Assembly: GCA_021812785.1 (NCBI GenBank)
Contig: JAKAMR010000029.1
Span: 1 to 27,174 of the forward strand
Reading direction: 5' to 3'
Source of the DNA: Nitrospirota bacterium
GTDB lineage: Bacteria > Nitrospirota > Thermodesulfovibrionia > Thermodesulfovibrionales > JdFR-88
DNA length: 27,174 nucleotides
Part shown: positions 8,490-15,323 of the stretch, piece after piece
Position numbering within the stretch: the first letter of the stretch is position 1
Layout of the letters: each line of letters begins with the position of its first letter
The notes under the pieces: model-generated
What the model was told of the DNA's origin: nothing
Databases searched by the model: none
What the model saw: only the letters and a program-made list of their open reading frames with translations
Made by a program: the position numbers and the translations under genes

Positions 8490-8668
8490 GACAAATGGCA
8501 AGAAATAAAAACATTCTGAATTTTATCAAAAAGGGCAACGGGCCAGGGTGCCAATGGGGAAGCAGCCCAGTTGGTGCAGAAACGGAAAACTCCCAAAGGA
8601 CGCCACTCGCTTTTATCCGCCCAATGGGTAGCAAAGGGCCTGCCTCATTTCTGAAAGGTGCGGGGCTG
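8490..8668 (+). other. Candidate structured mRNA leader of the histidine kinase gene
   Basis: This lies between the extended -10 promoter and the preferred kinase start. GTGCCAATGGG (8548-8558) and CCCAGTTGGTGC (8566-8577) form an 11-pair hairpin with one bulged base and a 7-base loop. GGGCA and GGCC (8533-8544) can pair with GGCC and TGCCT (8637-8645), closing a domain of about 113 bases. CCAATGGGGAAGCA (8551-8564) is repeated imperfectly at 8621-8633. The frame is open throughout (ATG at 8495), but third-position GC is lower than in neighbouring genes, the peptide is not protein-like, and the next ATG has its own ribosome-binding site. It matches no riboswitch class I can name. The alternative is a genuine 58-residue kinase extension. 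Confidence 0.35.
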
Positions 8669-9934
8669 ATGCGGCCATCCGGCATGAAAATGAAGCTGGT
8701 CATTCTTCTGCTTGCCTGGATATTCGTTTCGTTCGGGGTGCTTGCTTTTTCCTTTCTTGCGGTGGACAAACCGGGCAGCCAGCCTGAGGCTGCGCTGGTC
8801 CTGGCCTTTTATGCGGCTTTTGCCGCCTGCGGAGGGGTTGTGCTTATTGTAAGAAGGATGCTCCTTGCCCCGATGGCCGAACTATCGATGAAAGAAGATA
8901 TGCTGGCGGAATCGGAGCTTAATTACCGCACCCTGTCGGCCGAAAAGGAATTCTCTGAGGCCATATTCAACTCCACGGCCAGCGGTGTGGCGGTGCTCGA
9001 TGAAAACGGGAAGGTGCTGAGGATGAACCAGTCGGGTCTGGACATGCTCGATCTGTCCGCTGAGGATGCCGCCGGCAGATATATAGACTCAATAAGCGAT
9101 GGGCTGGAAGAGATGAAAAGGATCATCCCCAACCTTAACCGTGAGATAAACATTAAAACGGAGGGCGGCAGGATAAAGCCCATCGGGTTCACGAATTCCC
9201 AGCTCATGGACCATGACGGGAGGCAGAAGGGGATTATCGTGGTTTTCAGGGACCTCACCGAGATAAAGAAGCTGCGGGCGGAGATAAGCAAAAAACAGCA
9301 TTTTGAGTCCATGGGGAAGGTTATGGCCGGAGTGGCCCACGAGATAAGAAACCCGCTTTTCGCCGTACAGGCGATCGGGCAGATACTTGAAAGAGAGATG
9401 CCGTCCCCCCGCCACCAGGGCCTAATAAGCGCCATGCTAAAGGAAACCGGCAGGATGAAAGCCCTCATAGAGGACCTTCTTTTCTACAGCCGCCCCTCGA
9501 GGCTGGAGGTGGCCGGGTTGGACGTGGACTTTTTTTTCGAGGACATTGTCAACAGCCTGAGGCTCAACGGCTATCAGCCCAGGGTCCTGTTCAGCTGCCC
9601 TGCCCCGCTTAGGATAGAGGGGGACGGCAACAAGCTCAGGCAGGTTTTTTTAAACCTCATGGACAACGCGGCAGGGGCCTCCTGCGGCCAGGTGGAAATA
9701 AGGGCGGAGCGTAAAAACGGCATGGCCGTTATAACCATCCGGGACGACGGGAAGGGGATAGCGGAGGCCGACATGGAAAGGATATTCGACCCTTTTTTCA
9801 CGACCAAAAAAGAGGGTACGGGGCTTGGGCTGCCCATATGCAGGAAGATAGTGGAGGACCACGGCGGCCGCATAGAGATCAATAGCTCCAAAGGCGAGGG
9901 TACGGCCGTGACCGTCACGATGCCCTCGATCTGA
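8669..9934 (+). CDS. PAS-domain sensor histidine kinase (two membrane helices)
   Basis: A membrane sensor kinase. From the ATG at 8669 it has 421 residues: helix one (about 9-32, LVILLLAWIFVSFGV), helix two (about 40-62), a short linker, a PAS domain (about 95-195, AIFNSTASGVAVLDENGKVLR) and a HisKA domain with phosphoacceptor His224 in AHEIRNPL. The HATPase domain follows, with N box NLMDNAAGA and G boxes DDGKGI and GTGLGLPIC. Architecture is NtrB/AtoS-like. I prefer this start because AAAGGTG precedes it by about 8 bases and the protein opens straight into a membrane helix. The in-frame ATG at 8495 would add 58 residues of unprotein-like sequence. The receiver protein encoded convergently is the obvious partner candidate. 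Confidence 0.88.
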   Translation: MRPSGMKMKLVILLLAWIFVSFGVLAFSFLAVDKPGSQPEAALVLAFYAAFAACGGVVLIVRRMLLAPMAELSMKEDMLAESELNYRTLSAEKEFSEAIFNSTASGVAVLDENGKVLRMNQSGLDMLDLSAEDAAGRYIDSISDGLEEMKRIIPNLNREINIKTEGGRIKPIGFTNSQLMDHDGRQKGIIVVFRDLTEIKKLRAEISKKQHFESMGKVMAGVAHEIRNPLFAVQAIGQILEREMPSPRHQGLISAMLKETGRMKALIEDLLFYSRPSRLEVAGLDVDFFFEDIVNSLRLNGYQPRVLFSCPAPLRIEGDGNKLRQVFLNLMDNAAGASCGQVEIRAERKNGMAVITIRDDGKGIAEADMERIFDPFFTTKKEGTGLGLPICRKIVEDHGGRIEINSSKGEGTAVTVTMPSI

Positions 9935-9943
9935 ATTTTAGAA

Positions 9944-9986
9944 AGATAAAAAAGTCTTAGTTCCTTTTTTAATTTTTAACTAAAAC
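9944..9986 (-). terminator. Possible terminator of the response regulator gene
   Basis: On the minus strand, AGT-T-TTAGTT and AACTAA-G-ACT can pair around an A/T-rich loop and are followed by TTTTTTATC. The stem is A/T-rich and weak and overlaps the stop codon of the regulator. On the plus strand the same pairing would follow the histidine kinase gene but with a poorer U tract. Confidence 0.35.
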
Positions 9987-10459
9987 TGAAAACTGCCCTG
10001 TTTGCCGCCGGGATCCTTCAGTTCGTTATGCGGGGGGCGAACGGCCTTCACTTTTCTCCCGGGAGGGGGTATGGGTATCCCGCAGGCCTCTGCCTTTTGC
10101 AAAAGGTCGTTTATGTCAAGCGGCTTTTCATAATAATGATAGGCGCCCCTGGCATAGGCGGCCTCTTTCATCTCTGGCGTGCCGTAAGCCGTCATTATTA
10201 TGACTTCAGCGGATGGACTGTTCTTTTTTATGTGCTCCAGGAGATGCAGCCCCTCGAAACCGTAAACACCGCTCAGGCGTATGTCCGCTATCACCAGGTC
10301 TATATGGTGAGTCAGGAGGGCCTCCTCGGCCTCCTCGATCTTGCCTGTCGTAATGACCGACACGGCGGGACTGCTCAATAGATGGGACAGGCTGAGGAGG
10401 ATAGTAGGCTCATCGTCTACTATCAGCACTTTCTTTATGTCCCCCCCCGTGCCGCTCAC
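9980..10459 (-). CDS. Single-domain response regulator (receiver only)
   Basis: A CheY-type receiver with no output domain. From the GTG at 10459 it has 159 residues, with acidic pair Asp15-Asp16 (VLIVDDEP), phosphoacceptor Asp59 (IADIRL), Thr90 (IIMTAYG) and Lys112 (EKPLD) all present, so phosphorylation should work. Residues about 130-159 are a proline- and basic-rich tail without a recognised fold. A promoter (TTGATA, 18 bases, TATTTT) ends 5 bases before this GTG, which supports it as a leaderless start; a longer frame reaching 10657 would run through that promoter and into the neighbouring gene. It is convergent with the histidine kinase gene, 45 bases apart, and may relay its signal. 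Confidence 0.85.
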   Translation of the reverse strand: MSGTGGDIKKVLIVDDEPTILLSLSHLLSSPAVSVITTGKIEEAEEALLTHHIDLVIADIRLSGVYGFEGLHLLEHIKKNSPSAEVIIMTAYGTPEMKEAAYARGAYHYYEKPLDINDLLQKAEACGIPIPPPGRKVKAVRPPHNELKDPGGKQGSFQF

Positions 10460-10464
10460 GGTAT

Positions 10465-10494
10465 AAAATACATCGTCCAATCCTATTTTATCAA
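10465..10494 (-). promoter_or_regulatory. Sigma-70-type promoter of the response regulator gene
   Basis: On the minus strand, TTGATA (10489-10494, five of six consensus bases) and TATTTT (10465-10470) are 18 bases apart. The -10 box ends 5 bases before the GTG at 10459, giving an essentially leaderless mRNA. Confidence 0.6.
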
Positions 10495-10550
10495 TAGCCA
10501 GGGACACGGAAAAAGACGGCCGCCCCCGCAACGGATTTTCAGGCGGCATC

Positions 10551-10559
10551 TGATATACT
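10551..10559 (+). promoter_or_regulatory. Extended -10 promoter of the DUF5714 gene
   Basis: TGATATACT is an extended -10 element (TATACT at 10554-10559). Six bases separate it from the ATG at 10566, so the expected start of transcription is the A of the start codon. There is no Shine-Dalgarno site. Confidence 0.55.
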
Positions 10560-10565
10560 TTAAGA

Positions 10566-11342
10566 ATGGACATGGAAACCGGAAAGGGAACCGAACACTG
10601 CGCAATCTGCGGCATGACCCTACAATATGAGACGGCCGCCCGCGAGCTTTCCTGCACGGTCTGCGGACGGAAGGAAAACGCTCATATAGTCTGCCCGTCC
10701 GGGCATTACCTGTGTGAATCCTGCCATGGGGCGGAAGCCAAAAAGATGGTCAGGGAGATGTCGCTCCTTACTCTGGAAAAGGACCCCCTGCGTACAGCGG
10801 TCGCCATGTTCAGCCAGCCCATGGTGCCCATGCTTGGCTGCGAGCACGCATATATCGCCGCGGGGGCATTTATGTCCGCCCTGAAAAACCAGGGGCTGGT
10901 AAAGGTAACCAATGAGGACACGGAAGAAGCCTTCAGGCGTCTGGAGAGGCAGGCGGCCGGGGGTTATTGCGGGCTTACGGGGGTCTGCGGCATTGTGCCC
11001 GCCATGGGCGCCTGCATCTCCATACTTTACGGCTCAAAGTGCGGCAAGGACATGGAGCAGCGGCTTACGATGGAGGCCGCAACAAGGGTGGCCTCAGAGA
11101 TACTGGGTCTGACCGGGCCAAGCTGCTGCAAGGCCTATGCGCTTGCGGGCATCAACGTGGCGGTGGATTTCCTTAAAGAGGCATCGGGCATCTCCCTGCC
11201 GGTGGAGGACAGGGCGCCAAAATGTTCCTGGAGTTCAAGGCACCCGCACGGATGCAGGCGCGAGAAATGCCCTTACTTCGACCCCGCAAGCCTTTCTTCT
11301 GCCGTCATGGCTAAGCCGGCCCCCCGCAGCGGGAACTGTTGA
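10566..11342 (+). CDS. Cysteine-rich DUF5714-family protein
   Basis: A 258-residue protein that I recognise as a DUF5714 family member; its biochemical role is not established. The N-terminus holds zinc-finger-like pairs: CAIC (12-15), CTVC (30-33), Cys43, and CESCH (50-54). The rest is a helical domain with conserved cysteine clusters (GGYCGLTGVCG, GPSCCKAYALAG) and a C-terminal group (CSW, GCRREKCPYF). The number and spacing of cysteines suggest zinc or iron-sulfur binding. There is no signal peptide or membrane helix, so it should be cytoplasmic. The promoter lies directly before the ATG, with no ribosome-binding site. Its divergent neighbour is a response regulator and the downstream neighbour converges, so it is probably monocistronic. 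Confidence 0.8.
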   Translation: MDMETGKGTEHCAICGMTLQYETAARELSCTVCGRKENAHIVCPSGHYLCESCHGAEAKKMVREMSLLTLEKDPLRTAVAMFSQPMVPMLGCEHAYIAAGAFMSALKNQGLVKVTNEDTEEAFRRLERQAAGGYCGLTGVCGIVPAMGACISILYGSKCGKDMEQRLTMEAATRVASEILGLTGPSCCKAYALAGINVAVDFLKEASGISLPVEDRAPKCSWSSRHPHGCRREKCPYFDPASLSSAVMAKPAPRSGNC

Positions 11343-11352
11343 AGGTAAAAAG

Positions 11353-11369
11353 GCGTCCCGTCGGGACGC
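11353..11369 (-). terminator. Hairpin terminator, minus strand (ubiD readthrough side)
   Basis: GCGTCCC and GGGACGC form a perfect 7-pair stem with a 3-base loop. On the minus strand it is followed by CTTTTT, so it acts as a terminator for transcripts leaving the UbiD-family gene; on the plus strand it is followed by A residues and would not terminate. Confidence 0.6.
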
Positions 11370-11427
11370 AAAAAAAAACAAAAAAAGTCTAAAAAAAATT
11401 AAAGGCGGGTAAGCGGGAAAAAATAAA

Positions 11428-11450
11428 AAAACCCCTTGAAGGCGGGTTTT
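11428..11450. terminator. Bidirectional terminator between DUF5714 and UbiD-family genes
   Basis: AAAACCC and GGGTTTT pair around an inner CCTT-G-AAGG stem. On the plus strand the stem runs into GGGTTTTGTTGTTT; on the minus strand it runs into GGGGTTTTTTTATTTTTT. It sits between two convergent genes and should serve both. Confidence 0.7.
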
Positions 11451-11456
11451 GTTGTT

Positions 11457-12908
11457 TCAGAGACCGTATTCCTTCCATTTTCCGTCCACCAGTTTTTTGA
11501 TCTCCGGCGACATCTCTATGTCCGGCGGCCATTGGCGGGTAAAACCTTCCTGGGGGGTCTTTTTTGTCGCGTCGATCCCCATCTTGCCGCCGTAAGCGGG
11601 CAGGGGGGAGGCATGCTCGAGCACGTCAAGGGGGCCTTCCACGATGACTACGTCCCTTTTGGGGTCTATATTGTTGCCCAGCCTCCAGAGCACCTCGGAC
11701 ATGTCCTGCACGTTCACCCATTTGTCCATCACTATGATCGTCTTTACGAAACCCAGCTGCCCCAGGCCCCAAAGAGCATACATCACCTTGCGGGCATGGC
11801 CCGGATACCTCTTATCTATCGAGACGACAGCCATATTGTGGAACACTCCCTCTATGGGAAGGTTCATGTCCACTATTTCAGGAAGCTGTTTTTTGATCAA
11901 TGGCAGGAATATCCGTTCGGTTGCCTTGGCGATAAAGCAGTCTTCCATCGGCGGCTTACCCACTATGGTGGCCGTGTATATGGGGTCGCGGCGCATGGTA
12001 ATGCATGTGACATGGAAGACCGGGTACATATCGGCAAGGCTGTAATAGCCTGTATGGTCGCCGAAGGGGCCTTCCAGCCTTTGTTCTCCAGGGTCGCAAT
12101 AGCCCTCAAGGACGATCTCCGCGTTTGCCGGGACCTCCAGGTCCGAGGTCTCGCACTTCACCAGCTCCACCGGGGCGCTGCGCAGAAACCCCGCCAGCAG
12201 CATCTCGTCTATCCCTTCGGGCAGCGGGGCCGTCGAGGAATAAAGCGTGGCCGGGTCGCTGCCTATGGCCACGGCAACGGGCAGCCTCACGCCCATGGCC
12301 GCCGCCTTCCTGTAATGCCTGGCCCCGTCTTTGTGCATATGCCAGTGCATGCCCGTGGTGTTGCTGTCAAAGACCTGCATCCGGTACATGCCGCAGTTTC
12401 TCTCTCCCGTTTCCGGGTCCTTCGTGAATACCATCGGAAGGGTTATGAACCTGCCCCCATCAAGCGGCCATGTCTTGAGCACCGGGAATATATCCAGCGA
12501 AGGGTTTTCTTTTTCCTTTATGACCACCTCTTTGCAGGGGCCGCTCCTTACATATTTAGGGATGAAGTCGGCAAGCCTTTTCAGCTTGGGCAGGGCCTTC
12601 AGTTTTTCTATTATGTTTACCGGGATGTCTGGCTCCAGGAACTCCAGCATCCGCCCGCCTATTTCGTCCAGGCTGTGTTCCACTTGGAGGGCAAGCTCCA
12701 TCCGTTCGCGGGAACCTAATAGGTTGACGGCGCACGGTATTCGTGAGCCCTTGGGGTTTTCGAATATGAGCGCCGGGCCGCCGGACTTGATGACCCGGTC
12801 GTTTATTTCCGCTATCTCCAGGTCCGGGTCGGCAGGCGCGGTGATCCTCTTTAACAGGGAGCGCTTCTCAAGCGCGCTTATGAACTCTCTCAGGTCTTTG
12901 TATGCCAT
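11457..12908 (-). CDS. UbiD-family prenylated-FMN decarboxylase
   Basis: UbiD enzymes decarboxylate aromatic or unsaturated acids using prenylated FMN. The protein is 483 residues, near the length of E. coli UbiD, and follows it end to end: KDLREFISALE, DRVIKSGGPALIFENPKG, the metal/cofactor region around NCGMYRMQ (171-178), DLEVPANAEIVLEG, FGDHTGYYS (282-290) and the C-terminal KMGIDATKKTP segment. In quinone-making bacteria such proteins act in ubiquinone or futalosine-route menaquinone synthesis; the low-potential cytochrome bc genes nearby favour menaquinone, but this is inference. Other UbiD relatives degrade aromatic acids, so the substrate is open. No UbiX gene is in the window. TATAAT ends 6 bases before the ATG and there is no Shine-Dalgarno site. 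Confidence 0.88.
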   Translation of the reverse strand: MAYKDLREFISALEKRSLLKRITAPADPDLEIAEINDRVIKSGGPALIFENPKGSRIPCAVNLLGSRERMELALQVEHSLDEIGGRMLEFLEPDIPVNIIEKLKALPKLKRLADFIPKYVRSGPCKEVVIKEKENPSLDIFPVLKTWPLDGGRFITLPMVFTKDPETGERNCGMYRMQVFDSNTTGMHWHMHKDGARHYRKAAAMGVRLPVAVAIGSDPATLYSSTAPLPEGIDEMLLAGFLRSAPVELVKCETSDLEVPANAEIVLEGYCDPGEQRLEGPFGDHTGYYSLADMYPVFHVTCITMRRDPIYTATIVGKPPMEDCFIAKATERIFLPLIKKQLPEIVDMNLPIEGVFHNMAVVSIDKRYPGHARKVMYALWGLGQLGFVKTIIVMDKWVNVQDMSEVLWRLGNNIDPKRDVVIVEGPLDVLEHASPLPAYGGKMGIDATKKTPQEGFTRQWPPDIEMSPEIKKLVDGKWKEYGL

Positions 12909-12914
12909 CCAAAG

Positions 12915-12920
12915 ATTATA
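12915..12920 (-). promoter_or_regulatory. -10 box of the UbiD-family gene
   Basis: TATAAT on the minus strand lies 6 bases from the ATG at 12908, placing the expected transcription start on the start codon. The -35 region is weak (TTGGAT at a 19-base spacing). It diverges from the permease promoter 40 bases away. Confidence 0.55.
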
Positions 12921-12954
12921 GGACAGGGACGGGCATAAAATCCAACTTTGAGTT

Positions 12955-12960
12955 TATAAT
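12955..12960 (+). promoter_or_regulatory. -10 box of the ABC permease operon
   Basis: TATAAT is followed 8 bases later by the ATG at 12969, which has no Shine-Dalgarno site. Transcription should start about two bases before the start codon. No clear -35 box is seen. Confidence 0.5.
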
Positions 12961-12968
12961 AAACAGGC

Positions 12969-13904
12969 ATGGGCTTCTTGATTTATCTCATTAAAAAGAT
13001 CATTATCACCCTATTCCTGCTTCTTGGCATCACATTCATAACATTTTCCCTAACCAGGGCGCTTCCCGGCGATCCGGCCCTCGCGCTGGTGGGGCAGAGG
13101 GCAAGCCCCCAGGTCATCGCCGCCATAAGAAAGCAGATGGGGGCGGACAGGCCTTTCATCGTCCAGTATCTTGATTATGTAAGGATGCTGTCGAGGGGGG
13201 AAATGGGGCGCTCCTATTCGACAAGAAAGGAAGTGCTGGGGGAGATAAAGGTCAAATTCCCCAACACGTTTAAGTTGGCTCTGGCCGCGATGCTCCTGGC
13301 CGCGCCGCTTGGGGCGGGCCTCGGTTTCTGGGGGGCCATAAAGCGCGGCACCAGGACCGATCTGTTTTTAAGCTCCATAAGCATAGCCGGCATAAGCGTG
13401 CCCGTTTTTTTCAGCGGGCTATTGCTCATGCTGCTTATCAGTCTGGGCCTTAAACTGGTGCCGCCATCCGGCACGGGGGGCCTGCGTTTTCTGCTGCTTC
13501 CCGCCATCACCCTTGCGCTTCCTTCGGCGGCCACCCTGGCCAGGGTCACGCGCACGATGGTCCTCGATATAATGGATATGCCTTTTGTGAAAACAGCGCG
13601 GGCCAAGGGGATAGGGGAATGGCGGGTGAACGCCGTACATATACTCAGGAACGCCCTCATACCGATAGTGACCGTGATGGGGCTTGATTTCGGCAGCTAT
13701 CTGAACGGCGCGGTCCTTACCGAGACCATTTTCGGCTGGGACGGCATCGGCAGATACGCAGTGGACGGCATATTCAGGAGGGATTACCCCGTTGTGCTTG
13801 GCACCATCCTGGTGGGCACCGCCGTTTTTATTATCGTCAACATGATCGTGGACATCGCCTACCATGTGCTTGACCCCCGCGTGAGGGTCTTTGATCAAAA
13901 ATGA
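12969..13904 (+). CDS. ABC transporter permease, DppB/OppB type
   Basis: An inner-membrane permease of the peptide/nickel ABC importer family. The 311-residue protein starts with the N-terminal helix and the TFSLTRALPGDPA segment typical of DppB-type subunits, contains about six membrane helices, and has the cytoplasmic EAA-like loop that docks the ATPase (TARAKGIGEWRVNAVHILRNALIPI). It ends with the usual DPRVR motif. It overlaps the DppC-type gene by 4 bases. No substrate-binding protein or ATPase gene is in the window, so the substrate (peptide, nickel or other) cannot be assigned. The ATG follows the -10 box by 8 bases. Confidence 0.9.
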   Translation: MGFLIYLIKKIIITLFLLLGITFITFSLTRALPGDPALALVGQRASPQVIAAIRKQMGADRPFIVQYLDYVRMLSRGEMGRSYSTRKEVLGEIKVKFPNTFKLALAAMLLAAPLGAGLGFWGAIKRGTRTDLFLSSISIAGISVPVFFSGLLLMLLISLGLKLVPPSGTGGLRFLLLPAITLALPSAATLARVTRTMVLDIMDMPFVKTARAKGIGEWRVNAVHILRNALIPIVTVMGLDFGSYLNGAVLTETIFGWDGIGRYAVDGIFRRDYPVVLGTILVGTAVFIIVNMIVDIAYHVLDPRVRVFDQK

Positions 13905-14731
13905 AGATAGGGAATATTCCGCTTAAAGGCAGGGCCGCGGCCATTGTGATCATCATAATAATGGCGCTGTCGGTCTTTGCGCCGCTTGTTTATCCGTACA
14001 GTCCGGTGAGCGTGCATTTGAACAGCCTCAGGGAGCCGCCCTCATTTTCAAGCGGGCACCTCTTGGGCACTGACCAGGAAGGCAGGGACATACTTGCCAG
14101 GCTGCTGGCCGGCGGAAAGGTCTCGATAAGCGTTTCTTTTCTTGCCGCTTTTTTCGCGATGACGTTGGGCCTTGCGGTGGGGCTTACCGCCGGTTACCTT
14201 GGAGGAAAAGTGGATGCCGCGCTTATGGCGGTTGTGGATCTCATACTGGCCTTTCCATCGCTTCTGCTGGCCATAGGGGTATCCGTGGTGCTTCCCCCCG
14301 GCACCCTGACAGTCATGCTGGCGATAGCCTCCGTCGGCTGGGCGTCCTTTGCCCGGCTGGTAAGGGGCCATGTGCTTTCCATCCGGGAGGCGCAGTTCGT
14401 TGACGCGGCGAGGGCCATAGGGGCCTCGGGGCCAAGGATAATATGGGCCCACATACTGCCCCAGTGCGTGCCCCTGGCCCTTACGCTTATGGCCGTCAAG
14501 CTGGGGGGATATATCATCACGGAAGCGTCGCTTAGCTTTCTGGGATTGGGAGCGCAGCCGCCAGCCGCCACCTGGGGCGCGATGATCAGCCAGGGGTTAG
14601 ACTATATTTATTCAGCCCCGTGGATAGCGGTGCTGCCAGGTCTGGCCATCGCGCTGACCGCCTTCTGCTTCAACCTGCTTGGAGAGGCGCTGGCCGATTC
14701 TGGATACGATCTGAAGGCCGGAAAATTTTAG
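13901..14731 (+). CDS. ABC transporter permease, DppC/OppC type
   Basis: The second permease of the heterodimeric importer. In 276 residues it has an N-terminal helix, the HLLGTDQEGRDILARLL segment characteristic of DppC-type subunits, about six helices, and the EAA-like loop AARAIGASGPRIIWAHILPQ followed by ASLSFLGLGAQPPAATWG. It is translationally coupled to the DppB-type gene (ATGA at 13901-13904). The next gene is convergent, so the operon ends here without its ATPases. Confidence 0.9.
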   Translation: MKIGNIPLKGRAAAIVIIIIMALSVFAPLVYPYSPVSVHLNSLREPPSFSSGHLLGTDQEGRDILARLLAGGKVSISVSFLAAFFAMTLGLAVGLTAGYLGGKVDAALMAVVDLILAFPSLLLAIGVSVVLPPGTLTVMLAIASVGWASFARLVRGHVLSIREAQFVDAARAIGASGPRIIWAHILPQCVPLALTLMAVKLGGYIITEASLSFLGLGAQPPAATWGAMISQGLDYIYSAPWIAVLPGLAIALTAFCFNLLGEALADSGYDLKAGKF

Positions 14732-14803
14732 ATCAATCCCGGATTTTATTTTAGTTTTTCTTTTTCTTCTTGGTAAAAGTGGAAAGATAAATAAGCCGCA
14801 AGA

Positions 14804-15235
14804 CTAATGGCCGGATTGTTTTTCGTCCTCTTCCTGCTCCGTTTTGCAGGCTATGCACATAGTGGTGACGGGCCTGGCTCTCAATCTCTTGATATCTATG
14901 GGCTCCCCGCAGACTTCACATATGCCGAAGGTCCCGCAATCTATCCTCTCTACCGCCTCTTCGATCTTCTTCAGCAGCCGTTGTTCCCTGCCCCTCAGCT
15001 TGAGCATGAAGCTGCGGTCGGTTTCGGCGGACGCCTGGTCTCCGAGGTCGGGGAATACGGTTTGCTCAGGCAGCACGGTCATGGCGGTTTCGGCCTCGCA
15101 AAGTATGACCTCCTTCTGCTTAAGGAGCTCGTTTTTGATTTCCTGCAGTTTTTCTTCCCTTGCGGAAAGCTTCTTTTTGTCAGGGGAGCTGCCGTTTCCG
15201 TCCTGAGGGAGGGGCTTATTTTTCTGCGATGACAT
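14804..15235 (-). CDS. DksA/TraR-family zinc-finger transcription factor
   Basis: DksA-type proteins bind the RNA polymerase secondary channel and tune initiation, often with ppGpp. From the ATG at 15235 the protein has 143 residues: a charged N-terminal tail, a helical coiled-coil region (about 24-98) with an acidic tip around DLGDQASAETD, and a C4 zinc finger with Cys106, Cys109, Cys127 and Cys130, then an acidic tail. The start is set by GGAGG nine bases upstream; a longer frame to 15298 would run into the promoter. Expression probably comes from TTGACT/TATTCT upstream. Whether it acts as true DksA or as a sporulation/general-stress variant cannot be told. Confidence 0.88.
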   Translation of the reverse strand: MSSQKNKPLPQDGNGSSPDKKKLSAREEKLQEIKNELLKQKEVILCEAETAMTVLPEQTVFPDLGDQASAETDRSFMLKLRGREQRLLKKIEEAVERIDCGTFGICEVCGEPIDIKRLRARPVTTMCIACKTEQEEDEKQSGH

Positions 15236-15268
15236 TTTCAAAAAACCTCCAATGGGTTCTAAGATTAA

Positions 15269-15298
15269 AGAATAACAAAATTCGTCTCTGCCAGTCAA
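15269..15298 (-). promoter_or_regulatory. Sigma-70-type promoter of the DksA-family gene
   Basis: On the minus strand, TTGACT (15293-15298) and TATTCT (15269-15274) are 18 bases apart. The predicted leader of about 27 bases contains the GGAGG ribosome-binding site. Confidence 0.5.
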
Positions 15299-15323
15299 AC
15301 GGCGTCATACCCTCCGGATATGC

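Noticed and set aside
8545..8568. SRP (4.5S) RNA-like sequence: CAGG followed by GGAAGCAGCC.
   Set aside because: The GGAA tetraloop and the apical stem are absent, the spacing is three bases too long, and the alternative 11-pair hairpin uses the same bases.
8545..8645. Cobalamin riboswitch-like fragments (GGTGCC, GGGGAAGC, GCCACT, CCTGCC in order).
   Set aside because: The spacing is much too short, the GGTGNNANNCC core stem is missing, and the downstream gene has no cobalamin link.
10460..10657. N-terminal extension of the response regulator to an ATG at 10657.
   Set aside because: It would cover the regulator promoter and the promoter and start of the divergent DUF5714 gene; the receiver fold starts after the GTG at 10459.
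11436..12719. Long open frame (427 codons) on the plus strand.
   Set aside because: It is antisense to the well-supported UbiD-family gene, is rich in His, Arg and Pro, and has no recognisable domain; such shadows are common at this base composition.
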